Shown: piece after piece, positions 54,718 to 62,724 of the stretch
How positions within the stretch are numbered: the first letter of the stretch is position 1
How the letters are laid out: each line of letters opens with the position of its first letter
Assembly: GCA_964467455.1 (NCBI GenBank)
Contig: CAYXQJ010000012.1
Span: 22,463-86,462 of the forward strand
Length of the DNA stretch: 64,000 bases
Direction of reading: 5' to 3'
Source of the DNA: OLB6 sp964467455
Lineage (GTDB): Bacteria > Bacteroidota > Ignavibacteria > Kapaibacteriales > Kapaibacteriaceae
Notes under the pieces: generated by a model
Seen by the model: only the letters and a program-made list of their open reading frames with translations
Database searches by the model: none
What the model was told of the DNA's origin: nothing
Translations under genes and position numbers: made by a program

Positions 54718-55968
54718 ATGCAAGGTCTGTTGACCGTTACGGACCTCGGTCCGTGGATCACGCTCGGGATCTCGTTGCTCATCGGCATCTTGATCGGTGC
54801 GGAGCGTGAGACGGCGAAGACCGTGTCCAGCATTGGCCTCCGCGACATCGTCTTATCATCAGCTCTCGGTTGGGTGAGCGCACGTCTTGCCCAGCCGTGG
54901 GTGACCGTCTCCTTGATCGCCGCCATCGCCGTGGTACTTCTCGTACACCGTCGGATGAGCGAGCCGCACGGTGTTACCACCGAGCTCGTGGTGTTCATTG
55001 TCTTTGGTCTTAGTTATGCGATCAGCGGTCCCGGCGGCCGTGAACTGCTGCCGCTCGCCATCGCCCTCGCGATCGGGATCACGTTGTTGCTTGACGCGAA
55101 GCCGGCCGTCAAGAAGTTCTTTCGTGAGACACTCTCTGAGAAAGAATTCGCCGATACGGTCCGCTTTCTCGCGCTGATCTTCATCATCTTTCCCTTGCTC
55201 CCGGAGGGTCGTTTCGGTCCCTACGACTTCTTCGCCCCTCGCGGCTTGTGGCTGAGTGTGATCCTCGTCAGCGGTGTTTCGTTCGTTGGCTACTTCCTCG
55301 AGAAGTTCTTCGGATCGACCATTGGCGCGCGACTGACGGCTGTGGTGGGGGGACTGGTGTCGACGACGGCGACAACGGCAGCTTTTGCGTCACGTGTGAA
55401 GACCGATCCATCGGAAATGAACATGTCGTGGCAGGCAGCCACACTGTCCAATGCCGTACAGTATCCGAGGATCTTGGTCTTGGTGACGATCGTGGCGCCC
55501 GCGCTCGCCCCCTCCTTTACCATTCCGACGATGACGGCAATGGTGGCGGGTGTGTTGACCTCGTTCCTGATCAGTCGGTTCTCGGTGATCGGTCCGCGCC
55601 AAAATGTAGATCTGCAGAATCCGCTGCGCCTGATGCCGGCGCTGAAGTTTGCCATCTACCTTGCCGGTGTGGCCTTGATCAGCGGTGTTGCTTATTCCTG
55701 GTATGGCCAGGGGGCGTTGTATGTCACCAGCGCCATCGGGTCGTTAGCGGATGTTGACGCCGTGACCTTGAGTTCGGCCGACCTGTTCAATCGTGGCATG
55801 ATCGACGCTCGGATCATGAACGTCTTGGTCTTCATCGCCGTCTTGACCAACATGGTCATCAAGCTCGGCATCGCACTCACCCAAGGGAATACGGGCTTCA
55901 TGATCCGCATGGGCATCTCGTTTCTCGCCATGGTCGGCGCCTTCCTCCTGGCAAGCCTGATGGTGTGA
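54718..55968 (+). CDS. MgtC/SapB and DUF4010 membrane protein
   Basis: This integral membrane protein of 416 residues has about 11 hydrophobic segments. The N-terminal part has the MgtC motif (ISLLIGILIGAERETAKTVS, GLRDIVLSSALGWVSARLAQ). The C-terminal part has DUF4010 features (VGGLVSTTATTAAFASRVKT, LADVDAVTLSSADLF). It may take part in ion homeostasis, but no substrate is established for this fusion type. It begins 12 bases after paaA, so cotranscription is likely though no common role is evident. Confidence 0.85.
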   Translation: MQGLLTVTDLGPWITLGISLLIGILIGAERETAKTVSSIGLRDIVLSSALGWVSARLAQPWVTVSLIAAIAVVLLVHRRMSEPHGVTTELVVFIVFGLSYAISGPGGRELLPLAIALAIGITLLLDAKPAVKKFFRETLSEKEFADTVRFLALIFIIFPLLPEGRFGPYDFFAPRGLWLSVILVSGVSFVGYFLEKFFGSTIGARLTAVVGGLVSTTATTAAFASRVKTDPSEMNMSWQAATLSNAVQYPRILVLVTIVAPALAPSFTIPTMTAMVAGVLTSFLISRFSVIGPRQNVDLQNPLRLMPALKFAIYLAGVALISGVAYSWYGQGALYVTSAIGSLADVDAVTLSSADLFNRGMIDARIMNVLVFIAVLTNMVIKLGIALTQGNTGFMIRMGISFLAMVGAFLLASLMV

Positions 55969-56012
55969 ACATCTGGGTAAGTCGTTGTTTCGCCGTATCT
56001 TGCGGGTTCCCC

Positions 56013-56813
56013 ATGCCGACGCCCATCCCATATCCCGTCAACCCGGCTGATACGACCTCGCAACTCGAGGCCTTCATCCGTTTGGTGTGGATCTTACGCG
56101 AACAGTGTCCGTGGGACATGAAGCAAACGCATGAAAGCATCTCGCATCTGCTGATCGAAGAGGCCTATGAGACGCTGGAGGCCATCGAAGCCCGAGACGA
56201 CAAGGAACTGTCGAAAGAACTTGGCGATCTCTTGCTCCACGTGGTCATGCATGCCGTGATGGCGGAGCAGCGTGGTGCCTTCGATCTGAAGACCGTGATC
56301 AGTCAAGAGTTCGACAAACTCGTCAATCGTCATCCGCACATCTTTGGCGATGAAGTGGCCACTGATGAGGCGAAGGTGCTCCAGAATTGGGAACGCCTGA
56401 AGATGAACGAAGGGCGCACTTCAATTCTTGACGGTGTTCCGAGATCGTTGCCGGCAGTCTTGCGTGCGCACCGCGTCCAAGAGAAAGCCGCCAACGTTGG
56501 CTTTGACTGGCACGATCGTCGTGATGTGTGGGCCAAGGTCGACGAAGAGCTTGGCGAACTCAAAGCCGAGATCGATGCGGGCAATGCCGACGGTACAAAA
56601 CGAGAATTTGGCGACGTGCTGTTCGCTCTCGTCAATGCCTCCCGTCACGAAGGTGTCGTTGCAGAAGAATCGCTGCACGGCACGATCAATACCTTCATGA
56701 AGCGATTCCAGCACATCGAGCGACGCGCCACGGAACAAGGCCGCGAGCTCCGCTCGATGTCCCTCGAAGAAATGGATGTCCTGTGGAACGAAGCAAAATC
56801 ACTCGAACGCTGA
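56013..56813 (+). CDS. mazG: Nucleoside triphosphate pyrophosphohydrolase MazG
   Basis: MazG hydrolyses (d)NTPs to monophosphates and pyrophosphate, a house-cleaning function. It has 266 residues with two MazG domains. The first contains CPWDMKQTHESISHLLIEEA and YETLEAIEARDDKELSKELG with metal-binding Glu and Asp residues. The second contains KVDEELGELKAEIDAGN and EFGDVLFALVNASRH. The ATG at 56013 is chosen since MazG proteins start shortly before such a motif, and TATCTTGC lies 13 bases upstream. The next gene overlaps its end by 31 bases. Confidence 0.95.
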   Translation: MPTPIPYPVNPADTTSQLEAFIRLVWILREQCPWDMKQTHESISHLLIEEAYETLEAIEARDDKELSKELGDLLLHVVMHAVMAEQRGAFDLKTVISQEFDKLVNRHPHIFGDEVATDEAKVLQNWERLKMNEGRTSILDGVPRSLPAVLRAHRVQEKAANVGFDWHDRRDVWAKVDEELGELKAEIDAGNADGTKREFGDVLFALVNASRHEGVVAEESLHGTINTFMKRFQHIERRATEQGRELRSMSLEEMDVLWNEAKSLER

Positions 56814-58021
56814 TCACTCTGTTCACGTTGATGTTCTGCATCGTTCTCGTGTCCTGCTCCAGCGACTCGACCAACGACGCTGCCGACCTCCCTTCTTCAC
56901 AGCAGGAGATCTCGTCATCGACAAACTCAAAGACTACCTCAAAGAATAACTCGCAGACTAACTCAACGACCGAAGACGAAGTCTTCGAAGTGACCGACTC
57001 CACCATCACCCTCCGCAAGAACGACTTCCCAAAGCCAAAGGGGCGTGTGATCAACGTGATGGTCACGGGCGTCGACTCGCGTCTCGGCGACAACACGATG
57101 CATGCCGATGCGAATCACTTGGTTCGCTTCTTCATCGATTCGGGCTGCGTCGAGATCATCTCGATCCCACGCGACACCTATGCCGATGCCGGCTTTGACG
57201 ACACGACCAATCTGAACAAGCTCACGAACGTGCGGGCCAACCGTGGACGTCAGGCCTATCACAAGGCCATCAGCGAGATCACCGGCGTAGCACCTATTCA
57301 CCATTGGGTCGAGTTCGGTTTCTCACAGGCGATCGGTCTGCTGGAGATCCTCGGCTATAAAGAGAACGCGCCATCAACATTGCGCGTCCTGCGCTCACGT
57401 CAGGCCTACAGTGCCGGCGACTATCAGCGCGTATACAACCAGGGGCAGTTCATCCGACAGGCCATGCTGCGCAACGTCAAACATGTCGACGAGATCCTTG
57501 GCAATCTTGCCCTGCGTGCGGCCTTGATGATCGTTGACACCGACCTCTCCTACGATCAATGTTCAACGATCCTTGATGGATTAAAGGCAGGGGGCTTTAC
57601 AGACGACCCCTCACGGATCTGGGTTCGCCTCGAGCCGGCCATGGTGGCGAAGATGCAGACGTATGCCTTCGATGCCGACAACATCACGGCCATCAACAAG
57701 CAGATCGAACATCGTATTCATAAGCTCGGCCTCGACTCCGTGAAGATCACGGAAGAAACATACGAAGCGCGACTCAACCGCATCATCACCAATGCCGAAG
57801 CCGATACGGCAAAGCGTCCGCGCAATGTGATCCACGCTCTGAAGCGTCCGTTCGAACAACGTGCGTGGCTGCAGATCTCCGACCGCAAACGTCGAGGTCA
57901 ATACTGTGACCGTCTGTGTGTGGCCCTGGAGCGTTCATACCGCAAGACGAAGCAACCCGCACAAGCCGATCGCGTGCGCAACTACGTCAACGAAGTCAAC
58001 AAGCTTACCGAAGGTAAATAA
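56783..58021 (+). CDS. LytR-CpsA-Psr family lipoprotein
   Basis: The protein has 412 residues from the GTG at 56783, which gives the signal MERSKITRTLITLFTLMFCI followed by lipobox LVSC. A Ser/Thr/Asn-rich linker spans about residues 26-65. The LCP domain follows with VMVTGVDSRLGDNTMHADAN, VEIISIPRDTYADAG, LNKLTNVRANRGRQA and GFSQAIGLLEILGY, including the Arg and Asp residues that bind pyrophosphate and polyprenyl. LCP enzymes attach glycopolymers to the envelope. They are best known from Gram-positive bacteria, so a lipid-anchored form here is of note. A later ATG at 56831 would destroy the signal peptide. Confidence 0.82.
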   Translation: MERSKITRTLITLFTLMFCIVLVSCSSDSTNDAADLPSSQQEISSSTNSKTTSKNNSQTNSTTEDEVFEVTDSTITLRKNDFPKPKGRVINVMVTGVDSRLGDNTMHADANHLVRFFIDSGCVEIISIPRDTYADAGFDDTTNLNKLTNVRANRGRQAYHKAISEITGVAPIHHWVEFGFSQAIGLLEILGYKENAPSTLRVLRSRQAYSAGDYQRVYNQGQFIRQAMLRNVKHVDEILGNLALRAALMIVDTDLSYDQCSTILDGLKAGGFTDDPSRIWVRLEPAMVAKMQTYAFDADNITAINKQIEHRIHKLGLDSVKITEETYEARLNRIITNAEADTAKRPRNVIHALKRPFEQRAWLQISDRKRRGQYCDRLCVALERSYRKTKQPAQADRVRNYVNEVNKLTEGK

Positions 58022-59216
58022 GCGGATTCTGACGTTCCCGTCCGTTCCAGATCTCAAAGTGCACAAGCGGACCGTCGAGGTTCTCACCACTCGTGCCGAT
58101 CACGGAGCCGGCATTGACTTTTGCGCCACGTGACACGCGTACGTTCTCCAAGTTGGCATAGACCGAGCGCACACCATTGCCGTGATCAACGATCACGAGC
58201 GAGCCGAAGCCGGGTAAGAACGACACCGATGAAACGGTTCCACTGGCGACCGTTTTCACCGATGATCCTACCGGTGCTGAGATATCGATACCGGGATTTT
58301 CGAAGGTCGTGCCGGTACTCGGATTCTTGTAGACGCCATAGCCGTGCAGCAGCTTCTGCGACGACGTGGGCCACGGCAGCGAGTTGCGCGGGAAGCCACC
58401 CACGCGTTCGCTGGGCTCCGGCGTTGGTGCCGGGCCGGCCTGGCCGCTGCGCTTGCGACGCTGCGCTTCGCGCTCGCGCTCTGCCTGCGCCTTGCGCCGG
58501 GCCTCCGCCACTTGCTGATTGATGATCTGGCGTAGCTTGTTGGCACTCTGCTTCTTCTTCGCCAACTCTGCAGCCAACGACTGTTTGTTGGCGCGGATCT
58601 TCTCCAGTTCTTTGTTGCTGCGCGAGATCGTCGTCGCCAGACGTTTTTCTTCGACGGCCTTGGTGTTCAGGATCTGCTGTTGCGTTGACGAGTAGTCGGT
58701 GAGTAAGTTCTCAGCCGCTTCGAGCGAGTCTTTCAACTGCAACATCTCGTTGCGATACCGCTTGAGGGATCGACTCAGCTCACGGAAGACCACATCATTT
58801 GTCAGCTTTGATTGCGGCTGACCACGATGTTCGTTCTTATACGTGAGCATGTTCTGCACGGTGGCGTTATACGATCGCTCCGCGTCTTGCAATGCCGACG
58901 TCGTGTTCTGGATCTGTCCTTTGAGTACTTCAGCGCTATCCTTCAATCGCGTGAGGTCTTGTTCCAAACGCGTGATGAAGACCGACACCTGATGTCGCTG
59001 CCGTTGCGCCGACGTTAGACTCTTCGTCCGCTTCCGTTCTTCCGCCGTCAGCTTATCCAGCTGCTTCTGCGTCTGCTCGATCGATCGCCGCAGGTCTCGG
59101 AGTTGGTCTTTCCGTGCAGCCGTAGAACTTTGTGCGAATGAAGACAGAGAACTGACGGAGAACAAGATGGCGAACAGAACGAAGGACGCCGGACGAAGGA
59201 CGCCGGACGTCTTCAA
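58005..59216 (-). CDS. EnvC-like coiled-coil protein with degenerate LytM domain
   Basis: Protein of 403 residues with a signal peptide (VLFAILFSVSSLSSFAQ), a long coiled coil at residues 30-245 (KDQLRDLRRSIEQTQKQLDK and onward), a Lys/Arg-rich linker, and a C-terminal peptidase M23 domain. The usual zinc motif HxxxD reads NPGID and the HxH motif reads LVHFE, so two ligands are lost. It is therefore likely an activator of amidases like EnvC rather than an enzyme. The start is TTG at 59216, overlapping the murA TGA, with GGAGG a few bases upstream. The signal peptide is encoded by GGACGCCGGACG repeats. Confidence 0.87.
   Translation of the reverse strand: MKTSGVLRPASFVLFAILFSVSSLSSFAQSSTAARKDQLRDLRRSIEQTQKQLDKLTAEERKRTKSLTSAQRQRHQVSVFITRLEQDLTRLKDSAEVLKGQIQNTTSALQDAERSYNATVQNMLTYKNEHRGQPQSKLTNDVVFRELSRSLKRYRNEMLQLKDSLEAAENLLTDYSSTQQQILNTKAVEEKRLATTISRSNKELEKIRANKQSLAAELAKKKQSANKLRQIINQQVAEARRKAQAEREREAQRRKRSGQAGPAPTPEPSERVGGFPRNSLPWPTSSQKLLHGYGVYKNPSTGTTFENPGIDISAPVGSSVKTVASGTVSSVSFLPGFGSLVIVDHGNGVRSVYANLENVRVSRGAKVNAGSVIGTSGENLDGPLVHFEIWNGRERQNPLIYLR
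59180..59212 (-). repeat. GGACGCCGGACG repeat encoding part of a signal peptide
   Basis: On the plus strand two GAAGGACGCCGGAC units precede GTC. On the coding strand they give TSGVLRPASFVL at the start of the EnvC-like signal peptide. It belongs to the dispersed family at 11351, 24757, 40328 and 44416. Confidence 0.75.
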
Positions 59217-60475
59217 AACTCCTCCGTGCGCTCTCTCTTGATCACGGCGCCGAGTTCGGTCAATCGTTTCTCGATGGCTTCGTAGCCGCGGTCGATATGA
59301 TAAACGCGCAGGATCTCGGATGTACCTTCGGCCATCATGGCGGCGATCACCAAACTTGCTGACGCGCGCAGGTCGCTGCTCATGACGGAAGCACCGGTCA
59401 AATGCGCGCCCCCTTTCACCACACATTGCATTTCGCCGGTATCGATCTGTGCGCCGAGGCGCTGAAGTTCGGGCACATAGCCGAAGCGCGTAGGATAGAT
59501 CGTGTCCTTGATCTGCGATGCACCTGTTGCATTGAGCATAAAGGCCGCCCACTGCGCTTGTGAATCTGTTGGATATCCGGGATAGGGGGCGGTGGTGATG
59601 TCGACGGGTTTGGGATCGTCGTTCATCACAATACGGATCGTGTCGCCAGAGATGTCGAGTTCACAGCCGGCATCTTCGAGCTTTTGAATGACGGCGGCGA
59701 GATGGTAGGGGTTGACGTTATGCAGGGTCACATCGCCCTTGGTGGCAGCTGCAGCGATCAGGTACGTCGCCGCTTCGATACGGTCGGGGATCGTCTCTTC
59801 ATCCACGGCATGCAGATCATCCACGCCGTCGATCTCCAAGGTCGTGGTGCCGATGCCGTCGATCTTCGCGCCCATCTTCACAAGCATGCGGGCGAGTGCG
59901 GTGACCTCGGGTTCGAGGGCCACATTCGTAAGCGTCGTGTGGCCTTTGGCCAAGACGGCTGCCATCAACACGTTCACGGATGCGCCAACGCTCGAGATGT
60001 CGAAGTGGAAGTGGGCACCTTGCAGACGCGGACTCTTGGCGATGATATAGCCGCCTTCAAGATCGATCTGTGCGCCGAGTTTTTCGAGACCCTTCAAGTG
60101 CAGGTCGACCGGACGCGGACCAAAGTTGCAGCCACCGGGCATGGAAACACGGGCTTCACCGTACCGAGCAACGAGCGGTCCCAACACATAGATCGACGCA
60201 CGCATCTTCTTCACGTGTTCGTAGGGGGCTTCGTGGCTCGTGATGTTGCGCGAGTCGAGGAACAACGTATGGTCGTTCAGCTCTGCATGCACGCCGAGCG
60301 AGCCCAGCAACCGACTGAACGTCCACACATCGCGGTTGTTCGGCGTGTTGCCGAGGTGATAGATGCCGGGTGCTAACAAGCACGTTGGCATGATGGCAAG
60401 TGAGGCGTTTTTAGCGCCGGAGATCTTGACGTGGCCTTGAAGACGGTGTCCGCCTTCGACAATGAATTTATCCAT
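59213..60475 (-). CDS. murA: UDP-N-acetylglucosamine 1-carboxyvinyltransferase
   Basis: MurA starts peptidoglycan synthesis by adding enolpyruvate to UDP-GlcNAc. From the ATG at 60475 it has 420 residues. It begins MDKFIVEGGHRLQGHVKISG and contains AKNASLAIM with the conserved Lys-Asn. The active-site loop MPGGCNFGPRPVDLHLKGLE carries the fosfomycin-target Cys near residue 117. AATYLIAAAATKGDVTL and YPGYPTDSQAQWAAFM (Asp) are also conserved. It leads an operon with the EnvC-like gene, both acting on the cell wall. Confidence 0.97.
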   Translation of the reverse strand: MDKFIVEGGHRLQGHVKISGAKNASLAIMPTCLLAPGIYHLGNTPNNRDVWTFSRLLGSLGVHAELNDHTLFLDSRNITSHEAPYEHVKKMRASIYVLGPLVARYGEARVSMPGGCNFGPRPVDLHLKGLEKLGAQIDLEGGYIIAKSPRLQGAHFHFDISSVGASVNVLMAAVLAKGHTTLTNVALEPEVTALARMLVKMGAKIDGIGTTTLEIDGVDDLHAVDEETIPDRIEAATYLIAAAATKGDVTLHNVNPYHLAAVIQKLEDAGCELDISGDTIRIVMNDDPKPVDITTAPYPGYPTDSQAQWAAFMLNATGASQIKDTIYPTRFGYVPELQRLGAQIDTGEMQCVVKGGAHLTGASVMSSDLRASASLVIAAMMAEGTSEILRVYHIDRGYEAIEKRLTELGAVIKRERTEEF

Positions 60476-60481
60476 GGTGAA

Positions 60482-60489
60482 CAAAGATA
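60482..60489 (-). promoter_or_regulatory. Bacteroidota-type -7 box of murA
   Basis: TATCTTTG on the minus strand is an exact TAnnTTTG match ending six bases before the murA ATG. The leader would be nearly absent. Confidence 0.45.
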
Positions 60490-60510
60490 GCGTTCGTAAG
60501 TTCGTGCGCC

Positions 60511-60592
60511 CCGTTAGAGGTGCTGTCCATGGTGGACGGCTGAGATCACACTCTTACCACCTGATCCGGATAATACCGGCGTAGGAAAACGG
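60511..60592 (+). promoter_or_regulatory. TPP riboswitch (THI element)
   Basis: The conserved blocks of the thiamin pyrophosphate aptamer are present in order. These are GGTGC, a GTCC-ATGGT-GGAC side stem, CTGAGA (60540-60545), and ACCTGATCCGGATAATACCGG followed by CGTAGGA. The closing stem P1 pairs CCGTT (60511-60515) with AACGG (60588-60592). The Shine-Dalgarno-like AGGA at 60583-60586, nine bases before the receptor ATG, lies within the conserved 3' part of the aptamer. Ligand binding would thus hide it and repress translation. No terminator hairpin fits between aptamer and start. Confidence 0.9.
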
Positions 60593-60594
60593 TC

Positions 60595-62691
60595 ATGAAA
60601 ACCTATCTCTTCTGCCTATTGGCGCTCTGTGCGCCTGTTTTTGCCCAAGATTCTGTGCGCACCGTTGTGCGCGAAGCCGTCGTGGTAAGCTCCACACGCG
60701 CTGATGTGGGCGACCCGATCACTCAGACCACGATCGACACCACCGTCTTGCGGCGCGTGATGTTGGGTCAGGACGTGCAGTACGTCCTTGAGGCCACCGC
60801 CCCCTCCGTGATCGCCTATTCCGAGTCGGGCACAAGCTTCTCGAACTACGGCTCGTTCCGGATGCGCGGGATGGATCAGACGCGGATCAACGTGACGTTG
60901 AATGGTGTGCCCCTTAACGACATGATCGACCAGGGGGTGTTCTTCTCGAACATCACCGACCTGATGAATGGTTTGGGATCGGTGCAGGTCCTGCGCGGTG
61001 TGGGCACCAGTCAGAATGGTACGGCATCGTATGCGGGCGCGGTGAACATGCAGTCGCCGTCGTTGGCCGGACGCGAAGCGTCGGGTCTTCTGCAGACCAC
61101 CCTCGGTTCGTACGGCCTCCGCCGCGGGTCTGCGCAAGTGTTCACCGGACTGATGGAGAACAACTTCTCGGCCTATGCTAAGGTCAGTACGTTTGCCACG
61201 GACGGATACCGATACAACACGGCAACTTCGTCGTTCTCCGGCATGATCTCGATGGGGTGGTTCGGTGCCAACGACATCGTCAAGCTCACCGTTGTTGGCG
61301 GCAACACCAAGAACGAACTGGGCTATTACGCCGTCCCCAAGCCCCTTACCGAGATCGATCCGAGAACGAACATCAACGACAGCACCGACAACGACGACTT
61401 CGGACAATACGTCGGCCAGGTCGAGTGGACGCACATCTTTTCGCCATCGGTCACGTTGTCGACGCAGCTATACGGCACCACTGCCGGCGGCGACTATTAT
61501 TCGGGCTTCCGCGATTCTACCGGGCTGTTGACGCAGATCAACTATCCGCTGAAGAACACATCATCAGGCGGCATTGTTACGCTTGATCTTGATGATCGCT
61601 ACACCTTCGGTGTTCATGTGAACGAGTTCCGCCGCCACAACTGGGAGACCGTTTCACCGGAATCAAAGTCGCCCTACTACAGCGACAGCACCACCAAGTT
61701 CGAGGTCAGCGGCTTCGCCAAGGCCGACATCCCCGTTGGCAACCTGGCTCTCTATGGCGACGTGCAAGTGCGCTATGTGGACCTCACCTTCATGGCCGAC
61801 ACGACGATCCCTGCCCACACCTGGCTCTTCGTCAACCCTCGACTTGGTGCGCGATACAACTTCGACCCTTCCTTCTCTGCCTACGTCTCTGCCGGCTATA
61901 CCGGTCGCGAGCCAACACGTTTTGATCTGTTAGGGGGCACGCAGATCAACGCTGCCAACATCAACGTCTTGATGAATCCCAACACGGTGCGTCCGGAATA
62001 TGCCCTCGACGTCGAAGCCGGCGTCAACTACCGCACGTCATGGCTTACAGCCGAAGCCACGTTCTTCAGCATGCACTTCACCGATGAGATCGCACCGATC
62101 GGTCAGTACATCGATCAGCAGTTTGTGCAGCTACGGAAGAATGTGCCGACTAGTAGACGACAGGGCGTGGAAGTCGCCTTAGGGTTAGACGTTGTGTCAG
62201 TCTTTGAGTCAGTCTTTGAGTCAGTCTCTGAGGGAGTCTCTGAAGGATTCTCCGAGGGTCCGTTGATGTTGAGTGTGTCGGGTACGTGGATGAATGCCGT
62301 GATCGATGAATATGCGCCGGAAAATCTTGGAGTCGACACCGTGTACACGAACGTACGTCCCGTGTTGACGCCGGAGTGGATGGGGCAGGTAGCGCTGCGG
62401 TGGAACCTTGATGGCAAGCTTTCTGTGGAGGGAGTTGTCCGGTTTGTGGGGGAGCAGTATCTGGAGCTCACTAACCAAGCCGAACTGGTGTTGGATCCCT
62501 ACACCGTGATCGATGTTCGGGCATCGTACGACGTGATGAACTTCATGACCTTGAAATTGGCCCTGTATAACGTCACCAGTACCGAATATGCCGCCAACGG
62601 AGCCACGGGATGGTATGGAGATCAGGTCGTGCCTACGTTGTTCATGCAAGCCCCCTTCAACTTGGTGGGAACCGTTGAGTTTAGACTGTAG
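60595..62691 (+). CDS. TonB-dependent receptor, predicted thiamin-related
   Basis: This is an outer-membrane receptor of 698 residues. The signal peptide is MKTYLFCLLALCAPVFAQ. The plug domain spans about residues 25-150 (VVSSTRADVGDPITQTTIDT, INVTLNGVPLNDMIDQG, VQVLRGVGTSQNGTASYAGA). A 22-strand barrel follows, ending GTVEFRL with a terminal aromatic-hydrophobic strand. The TPP riboswitch directly upstream predicts uptake of thiamin, a phosphate form or a precursor, like the thiamin-linked receptors described for Bacteroidota. A loop near residues 535-555 is built of a 15-base repeat (SVFESVFESVSEG). No inner-membrane transporter gene is adjacent. Confidence 0.9.
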   Translation: MKTYLFCLLALCAPVFAQDSVRTVVREAVVVSSTRADVGDPITQTTIDTTVLRRVMLGQDVQYVLEATAPSVIAYSESGTSFSNYGSFRMRGMDQTRINVTLNGVPLNDMIDQGVFFSNITDLMNGLGSVQVLRGVGTSQNGTASYAGAVNMQSPSLAGREASGLLQTTLGSYGLRRGSAQVFTGLMENNFSAYAKVSTFATDGYRYNTATSSFSGMISMGWFGANDIVKLTVVGGNTKNELGYYAVPKPLTEIDPRTNINDSTDNDDFGQYVGQVEWTHIFSPSVTLSTQLYGTTAGGDYYSGFRDSTGLLTQINYPLKNTSSGGIVTLDLDDRYTFGVHVNEFRRHNWETVSPESKSPYYSDSTTKFEVSGFAKADIPVGNLALYGDVQVRYVDLTFMADTTIPAHTWLFVNPRLGARYNFDPSFSAYVSAGYTGREPTRFDLLGGTQINAANINVLMNPNTVRPEYALDVEAGVNYRTSWLTAEATFFSMHFTDEIAPIGQYIDQQFVQLRKNVPTSRRQGVEVALGLDVVSVFESVFESVSEGVSEGFSEGPLMLSVSGTWMNAVIDEYAPENLGVDTVYTNVRPVLTPEWMGQVALRWNLDGKLSVEGVVRFVGEQYLELTNQAELVLDPYTVIDVRASYDVMNFMTLKLALYNVTSTEYAANGATGWYGDQVVPTLFMQAPFNLVGTVEFRL
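62196..62258 (+). repeat. 15-base tandem repeat in TonB receptor gene
   Basis: About four degenerate units of GTCAGTCTTTGAGTC type lie in frame and encode SVFESVFESVSEGVSEGFSE, probably an external loop between strands. Unit length is a multiple of three, so copy-number change would keep the frame. Confidence 0.8.
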
Positions 62692-62724
62692 AGGCCGTTG
62701 TGGAGTGCCGTATATTCGTGGCCT

